Assembly (NCBI RefSeq): GCF_022539665.2
Contig: NC_081338.1
Location: 6,560,446-6,624,445 of the forward strand
DNA from: Daphnia carinata
Taxonomy: Eukaryota; Arthropoda; Branchiopoda; Diplostraca; Daphniidae
Reading direction: 5' to 3'
DNA length: 64,000 bases
Below are positions 47,874-60,479 of the stretch, one piece after another (the first letter of the stretch is position 1; every line of letters starts with the position of its first letter). The translations under genes were made by a program, and so were the position numbers. Under the pieces are notes generated by a model. That model made no database searches, had not been told where the DNA came from, and saw only the letters and a program-made list of their open reading frames with translations.

Positions 47874-50800
47874 TGTCCCCTATAATCTCTTCATGAATGG
47901 ATGGAGAATAAAACGAGTGTAAAACTTAGCCATGGAGAAGATTCCCCCCTTTGTGAATTGAAAAAAAAAAAAAAAAAAAAACGTTGGAGTGGGGCAGTTC
48001 GGACAGAATAAAACCGCACGTGTTTTTAAATTTAAATATATATATATATATCCCTCTTGTTTTTTCCATTATTGTGATGTGTGTCTGGAAAGAGAGAGAG
48101 AGAGAGTTTGTTTCAATTGCGGCCACTAGTTAATCCGTCGCTGTATATGCCCTCGAAATGCGGAAGGGAATTAACAAACCAGATGTTGAAAGCTGAAAAG
48201 AATGAGATTTTTCTTTAAGACGTCCGTTTCTTTGATCCCCCAAACAAACAAGGACATTCAGTTCTGAATGCACAGTAACAAAGAAGAAATGGGGACATGT
48301 TCTTTAATGTATGTATACTGTGATTATGTTCCAGTCCTTTTTTTTTTTTTTTTTTTTTTTTTGTCCGGAACTGGATTTAATTTTTTTTTTTTTTTTCTGA
48401 GAAAAACAGGTTTGAATTTGAGCGCCAGATAGCAAAGATGTTATGGCTGGCTCCTTGTAATAAATAATATAGTCAACTGTGTTTGGTAGTTTTTTTTTTT
48501 TTAAACCGACGACCATTGCGGACATCGACGGGGGGTTGACGACCAGCAGAACACGACTGGAACGCAGTATACACACCTTTTATTTAAATGATCGTCATTT
48601 CCTTCCAGCAGTTGTCACAATCTTCTTTTTTTAAAAATTCGCTGTTTTTTTTTTTTTTTTTGTTAAATTCTATTTAACATATTTCTTTACGATGTCCCAT
48701 CAAAACGCGGATGTTGGAATTCTCCACACACAAAAAAAAAAAAAAAAAAAAACAGTTGACAGCGGGGAAAAAATAGGGAAATGAAAAAAAGAAAAGCGGG
48801 TGGTCTGCGTAAAACGTGTCAACATTTCGGTTGACAAACATTGAAGTATTTAAGTATATTAAATAAACGTGTGCATCCGCACGACCTGCCTTTCAACTTG
48901 TTATAGATGGACGTTTTATTGTTTGTTAACCCGGGCATAATGTAATCAAACCTGACATTTATGCATAGTGTTTTTTGTGCATCTCAAATAGCGGCTCGTT
49001 TTTTTTTTTTAAATTATTTTTTTAAAAATAATTTTCACGGCCATCAGCGCCCATTTATGTAATTGCCTTTTTTTTTTTTGTTTTTTAATTCTTAGAAACA
49101 ATCGGAATAAAAGCTTTTTTGAAATCATCCTTGTTAGTGTCAGGGGCGAGAGGGGATATGCAAATGTTTCGTGTTATCTGAACGTGTGTGACTTGACACA
49201 ATCATCTCCGTCCCGCGTATAAATCCGCGCTCGAAAATCGGAACTTGAAAGTTAAAAAAAAAACGACATTTTTTTTTTTTCGAATCAGCTGTTGTCGTGA
49301 CTATGTTTTTTTTTAGAGGGGGGGGGGGATCTTAAATAACCGCAATTGTCGTCAAAAACACCCCAATTAAAAAAACGACACATTTCGAAAGGGTAGAGGG
49401 GCATTTTTGAAAATCCGCGCGCATTTCAAATGTTTGTCTTTCCTGATTTAATGAGATAACACAAAACTCTTTTTTTTTTTTTTTCTCAACCGAATTCTAA
49501 CCTTGAATAACAAGGACGTTGATTGCCTCGTTCTTTCGACCACACACACAAGAATCCAAATTTTTTGTTTCAAAAGGGGCCCCTATATAGAACTGGAAAC
49601 ATTCAAAGATCTTAGTGATCGAGTCACGCTACTCACGGGTTTTTTTTTTAAGTCCGCTATACGTTCATTATCGATTTAACAGCATCTCGTTTGAACGTTG
49701 ATTTTCAAAAAAAATAGGTGCTGCCCCGTCCTTTCTATTAAAAAAAAAAAGAAATCCTTGGAAAAGAGAAACGAATTTTTAAATGACTTTGGTTGTAATT
49801 GTGGTTTTGTTTCTGCTTGTCTTTCTAGTCTTTTGTGAGAGGCTGCTGACTGTTGCTGTCGTCCCTCTTGTTTCCCCTGACATCCAAAGATAACCGCTTT
49901 GGAAAAAAGAAGGGGGGGGGGAGGATAGTCCATCCGTCTGCCCCATTGCGAAGAGATTAGAATCTCCGCCGTGATGGCGCGCTAAGGATTTCCTTATGCA
50001 TCAGCTGAGAGCATCTCGCAATATATATAAAAAAAAAAAAAAAAAAAGAATGGGGGGAGGGGGAGGAAAAAGAAAAGAGACTTTTACCCAATACGTTACA
50101 CATGCGGAAATGTTTTTTTTTTTTTCCCAGGTGATCTGCTCTCTCGGATGTCATCACCTGAAAATGGCCTGGGGGCCTTCCATCAAATTGTACGAAAATG
50201 GAAGGCAATTTCTTATCTTTTTTTTTTTAAAAAAAAAAAAAGAAGTAGACCGGTTCTGTATCGGTCAGAGGTTTTATAGTTTTTTTTTTTTTTATCAACA
50301 CCTGGTCATCTGATCCTTACAGCTGCTGTTTTTCTTTTTTTCTACTTGTTTCTTTTTTTTTTTTTTCAAACAAAACCCGCGCAAAAGGAATGATGAACCA
50401 CACCTTATTTATTGCTATCACGTACGTACGAGAATAGAGAAAGAAAGAAAAAAAAAAAAATATGGAATTTCTTTTGACGGCTTCATTTTCTATGTCTCCA
50501 AGTTCTTCTTCTTCTACCACATTGTTATAGAAATAGAAAAGAAAAGAAAAATTCGTCTTACCTGGTCGTTGTCTACCTATGCAGGTAATTTATTAACGTC
50601 CTCTTGAAGGTCTGTACACACTCATCCCCCAGCACGTAATCTTATCTGTTTCAATCCCCCCCCCCCCAAAAAAAAAAACGTTAGAGTAACGTTAAAGTAT
50701 ACACTGTGCAAAAGAACGACTATAAGAGTTTTATCTGATTCCTAAAAAGAGACGATGGGGAGCTAAAGAGGTACAGCCTAATTTATTGCTTTAAGTAGGA

Positions 50801-52768
50801 GGAGGACACAAGAAAATGGCGTCAATGTCGGAGAGGAGATGTTCAACTGCGTTCTCGGAAGTCGGCCTTAGTTTTTATTGAAATCATTTTACTGATGGCG
50901 AAGACGTTTGCAACGTGCACACAGTTCATGTTACACAATTGTTTTTAACTTACGATTTCGTGTTGCCAATCATGGACGAAACGTTATTAGTGGCAATGTG
51001 TCACATGCTGCTGGGGTATTAATACAATAAACCAACATAAATCACCGGGACAAAAAAAAAAAACGAAAATTACCATTTTCTTTTTTTCTTTTAAATTGCA
51101 CCTTGAGGGCATTTAAGAAAATATTGAAAGCCGCTTTGAAAAAGAATTTTAAAAAAAAAAGGTATTTTTTTTTTTTTTTTCAATGTTGTTCGGGTTCCTT
51201 TTGTGAACTGAAGGTGAGAGAAACGAATCTCTTTGTTGTACACACACTCGAAGGAAAAAAAAAAAAGAGCCACTTGAATATTACACAATAACAATTGATC
51301 GATCCCCATTCTATTCATTTTCGTTGGGTGATCATCTGAAAAAAACTATTGAATTTGGAAGTCCATTTTGATTGATTCGTTTTATTTTTCCTCAAATGAA
51401 AAATTATTCATTCTAAAAGACACTGCGTACGTGTGTATAGGCCTCTCTATTGTTCGAACCAAAGTGAAAAGTTGAGGGTGTTTATGAAGAGGGGGTCGAA
51501 TTTTATATGCATTTTTCTTAAAAAAAAAAAAAAAAAAAGAAACGTGTATTTCTTTGATGTTTTTTTTGAATAGACGAGTGTGTCGGGCTCCCACGCCTTA
51601 TTCGTGTACACGTGAAAAACTTAACCCACAGGTACACATACATACTAACCCCCATAACGTTGTTTTTGGTTTATAATCGTTTATTTCTTCCCCCCCCCCC
51701 CCTAAAAAAAAAAAAAACAGGTGAAAGCATTTTCCTTTAAGAAGGCGATTAGCGGTGAAGGTTTAATTCGATGCGCAAGAAGAAAAAGAAAAAAAAAAAA
51801 TATCTTTTCATATTTTCCAGATGCGTAAAATTTTGCGAAAGGATATCGTTTTTCTTTTTGTTTAGAACAGAAAAAAAAAAGGGGTGCCAAAGATGTTTGT
51901 ATGTTTCCAAACAGGATTATCCACGCGAAAGCCGTGTCTTGTAAATAATACAAGTCCAGACAAAACCGCATCAAAAAAAAGAGGGAGGAGATCTATTCAA
52001 AATGAATGTCTAGTGAACCTCTTTTCGAGGCAGTCTATTTAAGAAAAAAAAAAAATGTATGCCGGTTCTATACGCACACGCACCTGGATGTTTGTGGTGT
52101 TCTGGCCGAATGAATAGATTGAAAACATGTAGAGATAAATAGATAAAAAAAAAAAAAATGGTATTGAATTGAGTGACATGTATAGACATGCGCTATGAGA
52201 ATAACACGATCGGAAATAAACTGGAAGGGGCTCAACATGTTTTCCTTTCGACAAATAAACAAACATCGTTGATTCATATCGAGTCCTTGGCAAAAATAAA
52301 AAAAAATTCTGAATTTCTAGGATTTGAATTATTCACCTGGAATGAAATATTAACCTACATTTCACGATTTAGAGCCACCATCCATTCGCTCGTTCCCCAC
52401 ATCCAATTATCACATTTTTTTTTTTATTTTCTCTTGAATAACATAATTCAATTTACACTCTACATTAAAAAAAAAACCAAATTCCAACTCATTCCCCCTC
52501 CCCCCTTTTCCGCCATGATGGAAAACTCACGAACGCTGCTGCTGACTCAGATCAAAATCAATCGCAGCTCGTGCCGTTGGGGCCGCCGCTTCTATTCAAA
52601 GGGACTTCTTTTTTTTTTTTTTCTTTCATGAGAAAATTATTTATACGACAAGAAGGTGCTAGTCTTTTGTTTCCAACATTCAACAAGAACGTCCAGCAGC
52701 GAAAGGAAAAAAAAAAAAAACATTAGCGGCTATTTTTCTCGTACGTTGTATTGAAGAAAAAAAGAAGA
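47874..52768. other. Gene-free homopolymer-rich DNA
   Basis: Dense in runs: T-run 48338-48362, A-run 48730-48751, G-run near 49318-49328, A-run 50029-50047, C-run near 50657, C-run 51691-51701, and others. Also TA repeats at 48037-48051 and GA at 48091-48105. No supported gene. Confidence 0.5.
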
Positions 52769-52783
52769 GGGGGGGGGGGGGGG
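52769..52783 (+). repeat. G-run of 15
   Basis: Uninterrupted G-run after an A/G-rich lead-in. Potential G-quadruplex-like or triplex-prone tract. Confidence 0.9.
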
Positions 52784-55700
52784 AACGCAATGGGAGAGCG
52801 CAACCACCGCCTGCATTCCATTGCGATGAACGATGACCCAGCAGCCTGGTAGACAACAGGAAGGATTTTTTTCTTGTTTTAATAGTTTTATTTCTTCTGG
52901 AATTAAAAACATCCGAGTTTTTTTTTTACGCTGATGTGCGTTATGTTAATCGATGTCCTCGTTGTTTCTGATTGAATCGGCCAATCACGAAAGGAATTTC
53001 GATCCATAATCGGATGACGGCTTCATCCAGTTGATCGTTGTGTCGAAGCCTTGATCTCGATGATTGTACACAGGTGCCTTTGGTTTTTTATATCTTCTGG
53101 GGGCTGCCAAAAAGATATACGTGGATATATAGATCAGTTCTTCGATCTCTTTTCGCTTCAATAATGAATTTCTCCTAGAACTATCGAATCAAAAAAGAGG
53201 AAAGAAACTTTTTTAAAAAAATATATATACATTGGATGAATATAAATTTTTTTATTTTTTTTAGTTTCTAAGATATTCCTACAACACAAAAAGGGGTTTG
53301 GTATTATTTTATACGCGCACAGCTATGACAACGGGGAGTATATACGATATTACAAAAAAAAAAAAAAAAAAATTCGTTTTTCTTTTGTTTCTTAAGAAAA
53401 AAAAAAAAAAAAAAAAGATTCCCGCACCAGGGGGCTCCCTTCTTTTTTGGCCGAAATATCCTGCGGAGTTGCGAGTCGGCCTAATATATTTCATCACATA
53501 TAAAAAAGAAAAGAAGAGAAGAGAGAGATGGAGGATGCAGGGAGATGTGGCTTAAAGTCCACCCTTCTCTATCCCGAGTATGAAATGCCATAAAAAATGG
53601 ACGAAGAGAAGAAGAAGGGGGAGAAAACACACGGAATCACATAAAAAAGAAAAAAAAAAATTGTTCGGGGCTCTTACGTGATTATTATTGTTGCAAAACG
53701 AGAAGAAAAAAAAAATCATAAATCGGAGAAACGATCAGGTGGCCATTAAAATAAGAGAAACGTTGGCTAAAAAAAAAAAATGTCGTTATGTTATGATGAT
53801 CGTTAAAGAACTAAAAAAAAAAAAAAATGGCGGTGAAATTTGAAAAAAAAAAAAAAAAAGCAACAGTTTGGAATTATTCAAAACTACTGAAATGTTGAAT
53901 ACACAAGCAGCTGTTTCTAGGATACATTTAAATGTATCCAACAAAACACGTGAACGAAAAAAAAAAAATATATATTTAACTTCAAAATCTATATGAAAAA
54001 AAAAAAATAGAATTTTTCAGGTGAGAGCTAATGATTGCCGCTAATTATAGAGGTCAAACGCATTTCCCCCCTTTCCCTTCTAAAAGGCCGTAATAATATG
54101 GGACGCTGCAGGCCAAAACGTTTGATGCAAATGAGGCTGTTGGTACGGCGTCAAACTCACTCGCCAACAACAACGAAAAGAAAGGTGAATACAAACTAAG
54201 TGGTAAAATATCATTTAGCCCACCTGTTGTTTGCCAAAAAAAATCTTCTTCTTCCTTTTTTTTTTTTTTTTTTTATTCTTAAACATCTTTGATTCCCATC
54301 GAAGGATGTGACGACTTCAAATGGGCGGACGTTTGAAATGATTAATAAAACGTTTCCTAAAAAGTGGGAAGTACAAGAAGATTCCCCCCCCCCCCCTCAT
54401 CCCCAAATATCAAACGGACGATTTTCAAAAATGATTTGACATGTCGATTGATTTTTCATTTCCACCTGCGTCGAGGGCGTGAACTTCACCTGACATCCCC
54501 CATCCCCCACCATAAAGAATAAAATAAATTCTGATGATCACGTGAGAGGTTAACAACACATTTCCCTTATTTTTATCTTAATTTTTTGTTTTTGTTTTTT
54601 TATTACGATTTTCTTTTCTGCGCAATAAAAAAAAAAAAAAAAAAAAAAAAAAACTAAAGGAAGAGAAATATTTATTGAGACGCGGCAGCCAACTTGACCC
54701 AACCCAAGAAATAAAACAAACAGAAAGAGAAGGGGCGTAAGAGGCCCGTGCGTTTTCTTGCTACGAACGCCGCCGCGTGTTGATATAATAAGAGAAACCC
54801 ACTTGTCACGAGTCCATATCTCCGCCTAATGTGCGTAATATTATATCCGCCAAACGCCCACAGCCGTGAAATTCGAGATACACATCTGCATTGCAAAAAA
54901 AAAATAAATACGAATGTATTTCAACGCATAAAAAGAAAAAGGGGGTCACAATATCTCGCGAGTGTTGCAACGCCCTAAAATATTCAAGTTAAAAAAAAAA
55001 TTTCTATTTTTTTTTTTTTTTTTTTATATATTTAACTGCAGGTGGGAACGTGAGATCATTCTGTGCATCGGTCTAAGAAAACTCAGCGTGAGAAACATGT
55101 CGATCTATTTTCGAAAGAGGGGGGGGGAGGTTTTTTTTTTTTTTTCCTTACTCTCGATATCCATTTGGGTTTTAATGGATTGGGGCAAGATCTTTGCGTG
55201 TCAGTCTTCAATTTTTTTTCTAAAAGAAAAAACATTTTTTTTTTTTTTTTACTATCGAACTCAACCCCCCCTTACATAAGACAATCTGGCGTTCTTTTTC
55301 TTTGGAAAAATCTGTGAATCGCTTATAACAAAAGATGAAAAAGGGGCGTCGTGAGATCACCGGTGACAACGGGCTACCGGAATTTCCTTTTCCAAATGTC
55401 AAGTTTTTACATACGAATATCTGAGGGGAAATGCTTTTGATGTCATCCTGCGTGACGTCATTCTCACGTTTCCCTTTTGGGAGAAGGAAATTTTGTGGGT
55501 TTTGTATTTTTTTTTTTTTTTTTTTTTTTCCTTCTTCTGAGGGCTGTGCTAGTCGAAAATGGCAGCACGTAATAATGAAGAGCTGATTGGCTTTGCGCAA
55601 CTCAATCAAGACATCAGACGTTAATTGAAAGGCATCGTTTGCGAAAATAGGAATGCGCCAATCTTTTCTTGAAAATTAAATTATAACGGTATAACATCCT

Positions 55701-58700
55701 TCCTTATTCCAATAGATTAATGTAATTTAATACGCGGACGAGTTTCTTGGGAAGGAGCAGATTATTCAAATGAGCCGATAGAGAGATGGGACATAAAAGA
55801 AAAAGAGAACCCCATTTTTTGTGCGTGGGGTTCATCTTTTATATTAATTAAAAATTTGGTCTGACCCTCTCGTAGATGCCGGCATCGTTGATTTATTAAA
55901 CGAACATCTGATCTGCTTTCCTTTATGCTATTTTTTAATTGCCGCAAAGATATACGCGATGATGTTTCAATCATCTGCGCAACACACCTGTGAAAGCAAT
56001 CCACCCAATCACGGAAACTATGAAGCCATTCATGCAATAACTAATAATAACGAAATCATGATTTCTTTTCTTTTTTGTCGATATATGCAAATGAGCCATT
56101 CCAGAGCACGTCATCGCAAAAAGGAAAAAAAAATATATATTTTCTGAATAGATGCCGATCTAAAAATTCTTTCTTAGACAGTATAAAAACAGTTTGATGG
56201 AATTTCCAACATCATAATCTACACATTTTTTTTTTTTTAGAAATCTCCGAAAAGGATTTTGTAATGTTTGAATTGTTTCGAGTTTTATCTCCGTCCACGA
56301 CATACGCAAAAGAAACATATTTCGTGGCCTCCTCAACATTTCCCAGCTAAAAGTCCTTAATGGACGCATTTCTTTTTTTTTTTTTCTTTTTTTGTGTGTA
56401 TCGAAAACTCTTTTCCCTTTAATGATAATCTCCCGTTATATTTATACAATTTTCCAAAAAACATCGAATTCATTTCCAACTTTAAGTTGAAACGAATACA
56501 TTTTAAATCATTGGTATATAGGGAGGGGGGGGGGAGAGAGATATTCATGAATCGAAATGAAGATGGATATCATTTTTTGTTTTGTTTTTAAACGTTTTTT
56601 CTCTTTTAAACGTTCAAACAGCAAAGAGGCGTGTTCATATAAATGCCCCTTTTTTTTTTTTTTTTTTGCTAGTCGGTATGTGTGTTCGGCCAGCTCCTGG
56701 CTCTTTAGACGAATTTCGGTGAGTGTCTGTGTGTGAGTGTGTGCACAGGTAAAAATAACAACACGGGCAGCTTAGAATAGGGACCCCCATTTTTTTTTTC
56801 GAGCTATTAGCATAAAATTTCTTTTCAGCTCACTTGTTTTCTTCTTCTTCTTTATTCAACTTCATTTTCTATTCAAAAACGAAAAAGACTCTCACTGAAT
56901 TCTTGTTGACGTGGCGCGCGCGCTGCCCATCATCTCAATTGATCATTTTGTGCTGCCTCCATTTTTTTTTTTTTCCTCACCAACGCGATGAGGGACTGGC
57001 CCTGGAGCGAAGAGAAAACGTCTGAATTCTTTTTGGATTTTCAAAAAAATGTGCTCAATCAAGTAAAATCAGTTTTAAAAAATATTGCGATTGTTAACAA
57101 TAAATATAAAGCTATTCATCAAATGGGGAAGTTTAATGACCTTTTTTTCTTTTTAACGATCACTGCGGATGCGGTGCGGATTAAATGCTCCAGGAATTTG
57201 AAGGGCAGTTTCAGGAAATTCATTTTCATGAAATTGGAGAACTCGTTTTTTTTTTTTTTTTCTTTTGTGGAGCTGCTTAACACACACAGAGCCTTTTACT
57301 AACGCGTATATCCATTGCACATACGTGAAAATCAACACCATCCGCACTGGCGCCCACCGGTCGCCCTCCCCCCTCTCCTTTGAGGTGTCGATTGAAATAT
57401 TCCAGATTTTAAGGTTGTTTTTTTTTTTTCCTTTTTGAAACTTAAGATCAGGAAAAATGCCAATCATTTGCGGCCCTTCTTTTATTTCTATTTTAAAATT
57501 TTTTGGAAAGAATTTTTTATGTTTTTTTTTTCTTTTTTAGTATGGCGGATTGCGATTGGGAAATGGCGCCACATCTGCCGTGGATTTCAAAAAAGAAATG
57601 TTTGAAATCACGAGACGGACCTAAAAAAAAAAAATGTGTACTTTAACCGGTTTATTTATTCTCGTCATTATCGAACAAAAAAGTTCGTTGCCTTAAGAAA
57701 CAAATAAAATTTGAATATCTCGGAGACGATTAGAAAACGCAAACGACACGCGCTCTGATGGAGGCATACACATTAACTTGCGCTAAATAGCTATCCGGTT
57801 ATTCCATCCATTAATTCTTTCTTTTTTTTTTTTTTTTTTTGAAATTTAAAATACGAGTGTTTCACCATCATCTCACGACGACATCCTCGAATGTCTCCAC
57901 AGCGATCCCAGCATTTCAAGGCAAGCCCAGTAGTGGGGGACGGTTTGCTATTGTTACAGTCACGAAGTCTTGTGTGTGTCTATTTAGCAACGTGCGCATG
58001 TGTAACACGCACGTCACCACAACGAGCCCTCAGCTGTGTGTGTGTGTGTGTCAATACTATATTTATATACGTTGGAAGAAGATGGGCCGTCATTTGTTAT
58101 GTTTCTAAGTAGCTCCATCACCACCTGACCACGTACACGTACAGCCACTTGTCCTGTTCGACTTCATCAACGCCTCGGGTTAAATATGCGCACACCCCTC
58201 CGCGCAAAAGAAACAGGCTTTTGTGTGTGTGGGTTTTTCCTTTTCGAAATCTGTTGACTGACGATGGATAAATTCCGGCCGTCGTTAAAAATGAAACACG
58301 AAACCTTTGGGGTTTTTAAACAAAAAAAAAAAAAAAAAAAAAAAAATGCATATGGATTGTATTATTTTCACGTCGAAAACAAAAACCATGTGACATATTC
58401 GTTATGTGCGCGTTAATGTTCATTTCGGCTGTGTGTATAGGGGAAAGATAATAACGAGCCAGAGGAAATGACAATTGCCAGTCGAACGCATCGACTGCGT
58501 GAGAACTCGTCAGCATCTGATTTCCCGTTATTTTAGTTCACAATCATCTTAGGCATTCACGGGTGAGCAATCAAACGGGTGAAACAGTTTTCTTTTGATG
58601 TCTATAATTTCTTTAAAATAAAAAAAAAAAAAAAAAAAAGAAGCGTTTTATGTCACAGCTCGTTAAATAGACTCAGATATGTACCGTTCACAGATCGCAA

Positions 58701-60443
58701 TAACAGTACGCACTGCATTGCAAGGAGACAAACTGTTATTCATTTAAATTGTCTTTTATTCCTCTAATATATATATTTTTTTAAAAACTGTGTCTCATTA
58801 GAAATACTGTATAATTCGCTCCAATTTCAGGACATTTAAAAAGAAAAAAAAGGCTGGTCATTATTGCGCCTTTTTGTGATGCAGTTCCAGACGCGCACAC
58901 ATGTAAATAACGTTCGTTTGGGACGGTCGTTAAAATGTGTAAAGAGAACCGTAATGAGCCTTTGGTCTCTTGTTTTTCCGTTTTCTTTTTATATACACAT
59001 ACGCACCATCGATTAAACGACTCGTTAAGGCTAATGACTCAACCGTAAAAAAAAAAAAAAAAAAAGACGTAAATGAAACGTTTTGGAAGTGAAAGGCTGT
59101 CGTCTTTCGAATGAAAAGCAATCAAAAAGACGATCGTTAAAAAAATATTCCCGCATTATATCGATGATTGAACGACAGCTGGTATATAACGTGTTAAACG
59201 ATGTCCAATACGTCGGAAGTTGGACGGATGAAACGACAAATGCCATAAATATGAATAAGGAGGAGGTTTCTATTCAAGTTATTACAAAGTCATCAGACGT
59301 CAGTGGGTGATAAAGATATATATATATATTTTATATATTTTAGAAAAATAGCAGATTATTATTGTTAGTATTATTACTAAATTTCCAAATGTCTTTCTAT
59401 ACACGATTCGCGGCAATAAATTTTCAGAGTCGCTGCTCGCGTGACAGGATCCCCGAAAGGCTTTTGGAACTGTTCGAAAACTTTTCCAACAATCAAAACG
59501 TGTCCATCAAGAAATAGGCTCTAAACACCGCAATAATCCGATAGATTAGAGAAAGAGAGGGAGAGAGAGAGAGAGAATATATTTATACACATATAAAGAA
59601 AGAAGAGCCTCAAATCTGGTCGTAAATAACTTTGCTCTCTCTCTCCCCTCTAATATTACACACACAGACACACACACGTATAAATGTATAAGTTTAGCAT
59701 ATGTCTTGAAAAGAAATGCTGGCTGTTGTGGTAGACTTTCTAGCGCGCGCGTGAGCTCAATGAATTAAACATTTTCACAATGTATTAATAATGTACACAC
59801 ACACAGGGCGCACCGCGCTCGCCAAACGTGCGGAATGATGATTTCTCTCTTTCAAGACATTTCAACAGCCATTTTCTTTTATTTTTTTTTTTTTTCTCCT
59901 CGGATGTGTTTTATTTCTTTTTTTTTATATATTATTCAAAACCTTCTATTTTTTTTTTTCTATGTGTGTGCCGCTGTTTTTTTTTCTTTTCTTTTCTTTT
60001 GGGAGATGCCAAATGGGGCCTAATCATCTGGTAATTTGAATAATTTTCCCAACTGCTGCCGGGGGCTTTTCACCAAATGTGAGAAGAATTATCTCTTCAT
60101 CATCGTCTTATATGGGGCTGGATGTTTCAAACTTGCTCTGCTATATAACCTAGAAAAAAAATAAAATATATGCGAAGGAATATACGTATATGTTGTGGAT
60201 TATAAAGAAATCAAACCCGCCCAATGGCCACATTTCAATGACGTTGAAATCAGAAGGTCAATGTAATACATTAACAATCGTACTAAAAAAATTTCCAGTT
60301 TTTTTTTCTTATCATTTTTTTTTTCGAAAAATGATAATTATTTGAAATTTAAGCTTTCTTGTTTTTTTTAGGGGGCTAATTACAATCCATCAGAGTGATT
60401 CGATTCGCACAGTTAACTTGTTTACTCGCTGCGTTACGTGTTA

Positions 60444-60445
<2 letters not shown>
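52784..60445. other. Gene-free homopolymer-rich DNA with some longer unique stretches
   Basis: Includes A-runs (54627-54653, 27 A; 58322-58346), a T-run (55507-55530), GA/TC runs (59555-59576, 59634-59645) and CA/TG runs (58036-58050, 59658-59676). Longer unique stretches without runs, such as 52920-53170, 55560-55800 and 55850-56120, are the best places to look for conserved regulatory elements. No exon recognised. Confidence 0.5.

Positions 60446-60477
<32 letters not shown>
60446..60477. repeat. TA dinucleotide repeat
   Basis: About 16 uninterrupted AT units. Confidence 0.9.

Positions 60478-60479
<2 letters not shown>

Noticed and set aside
47314-47922. Plus-strand open frame of 202 codons
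   Set aside because: Crosses T-runs and the 18-C run (poly-Pro); no recognisable domain.
55040-55066. TGAGATCATT start resembling the bantam microRNA
   Set aside because: Only the first ten bases fit; the rest differs and no hairpin partner is visible nearby.
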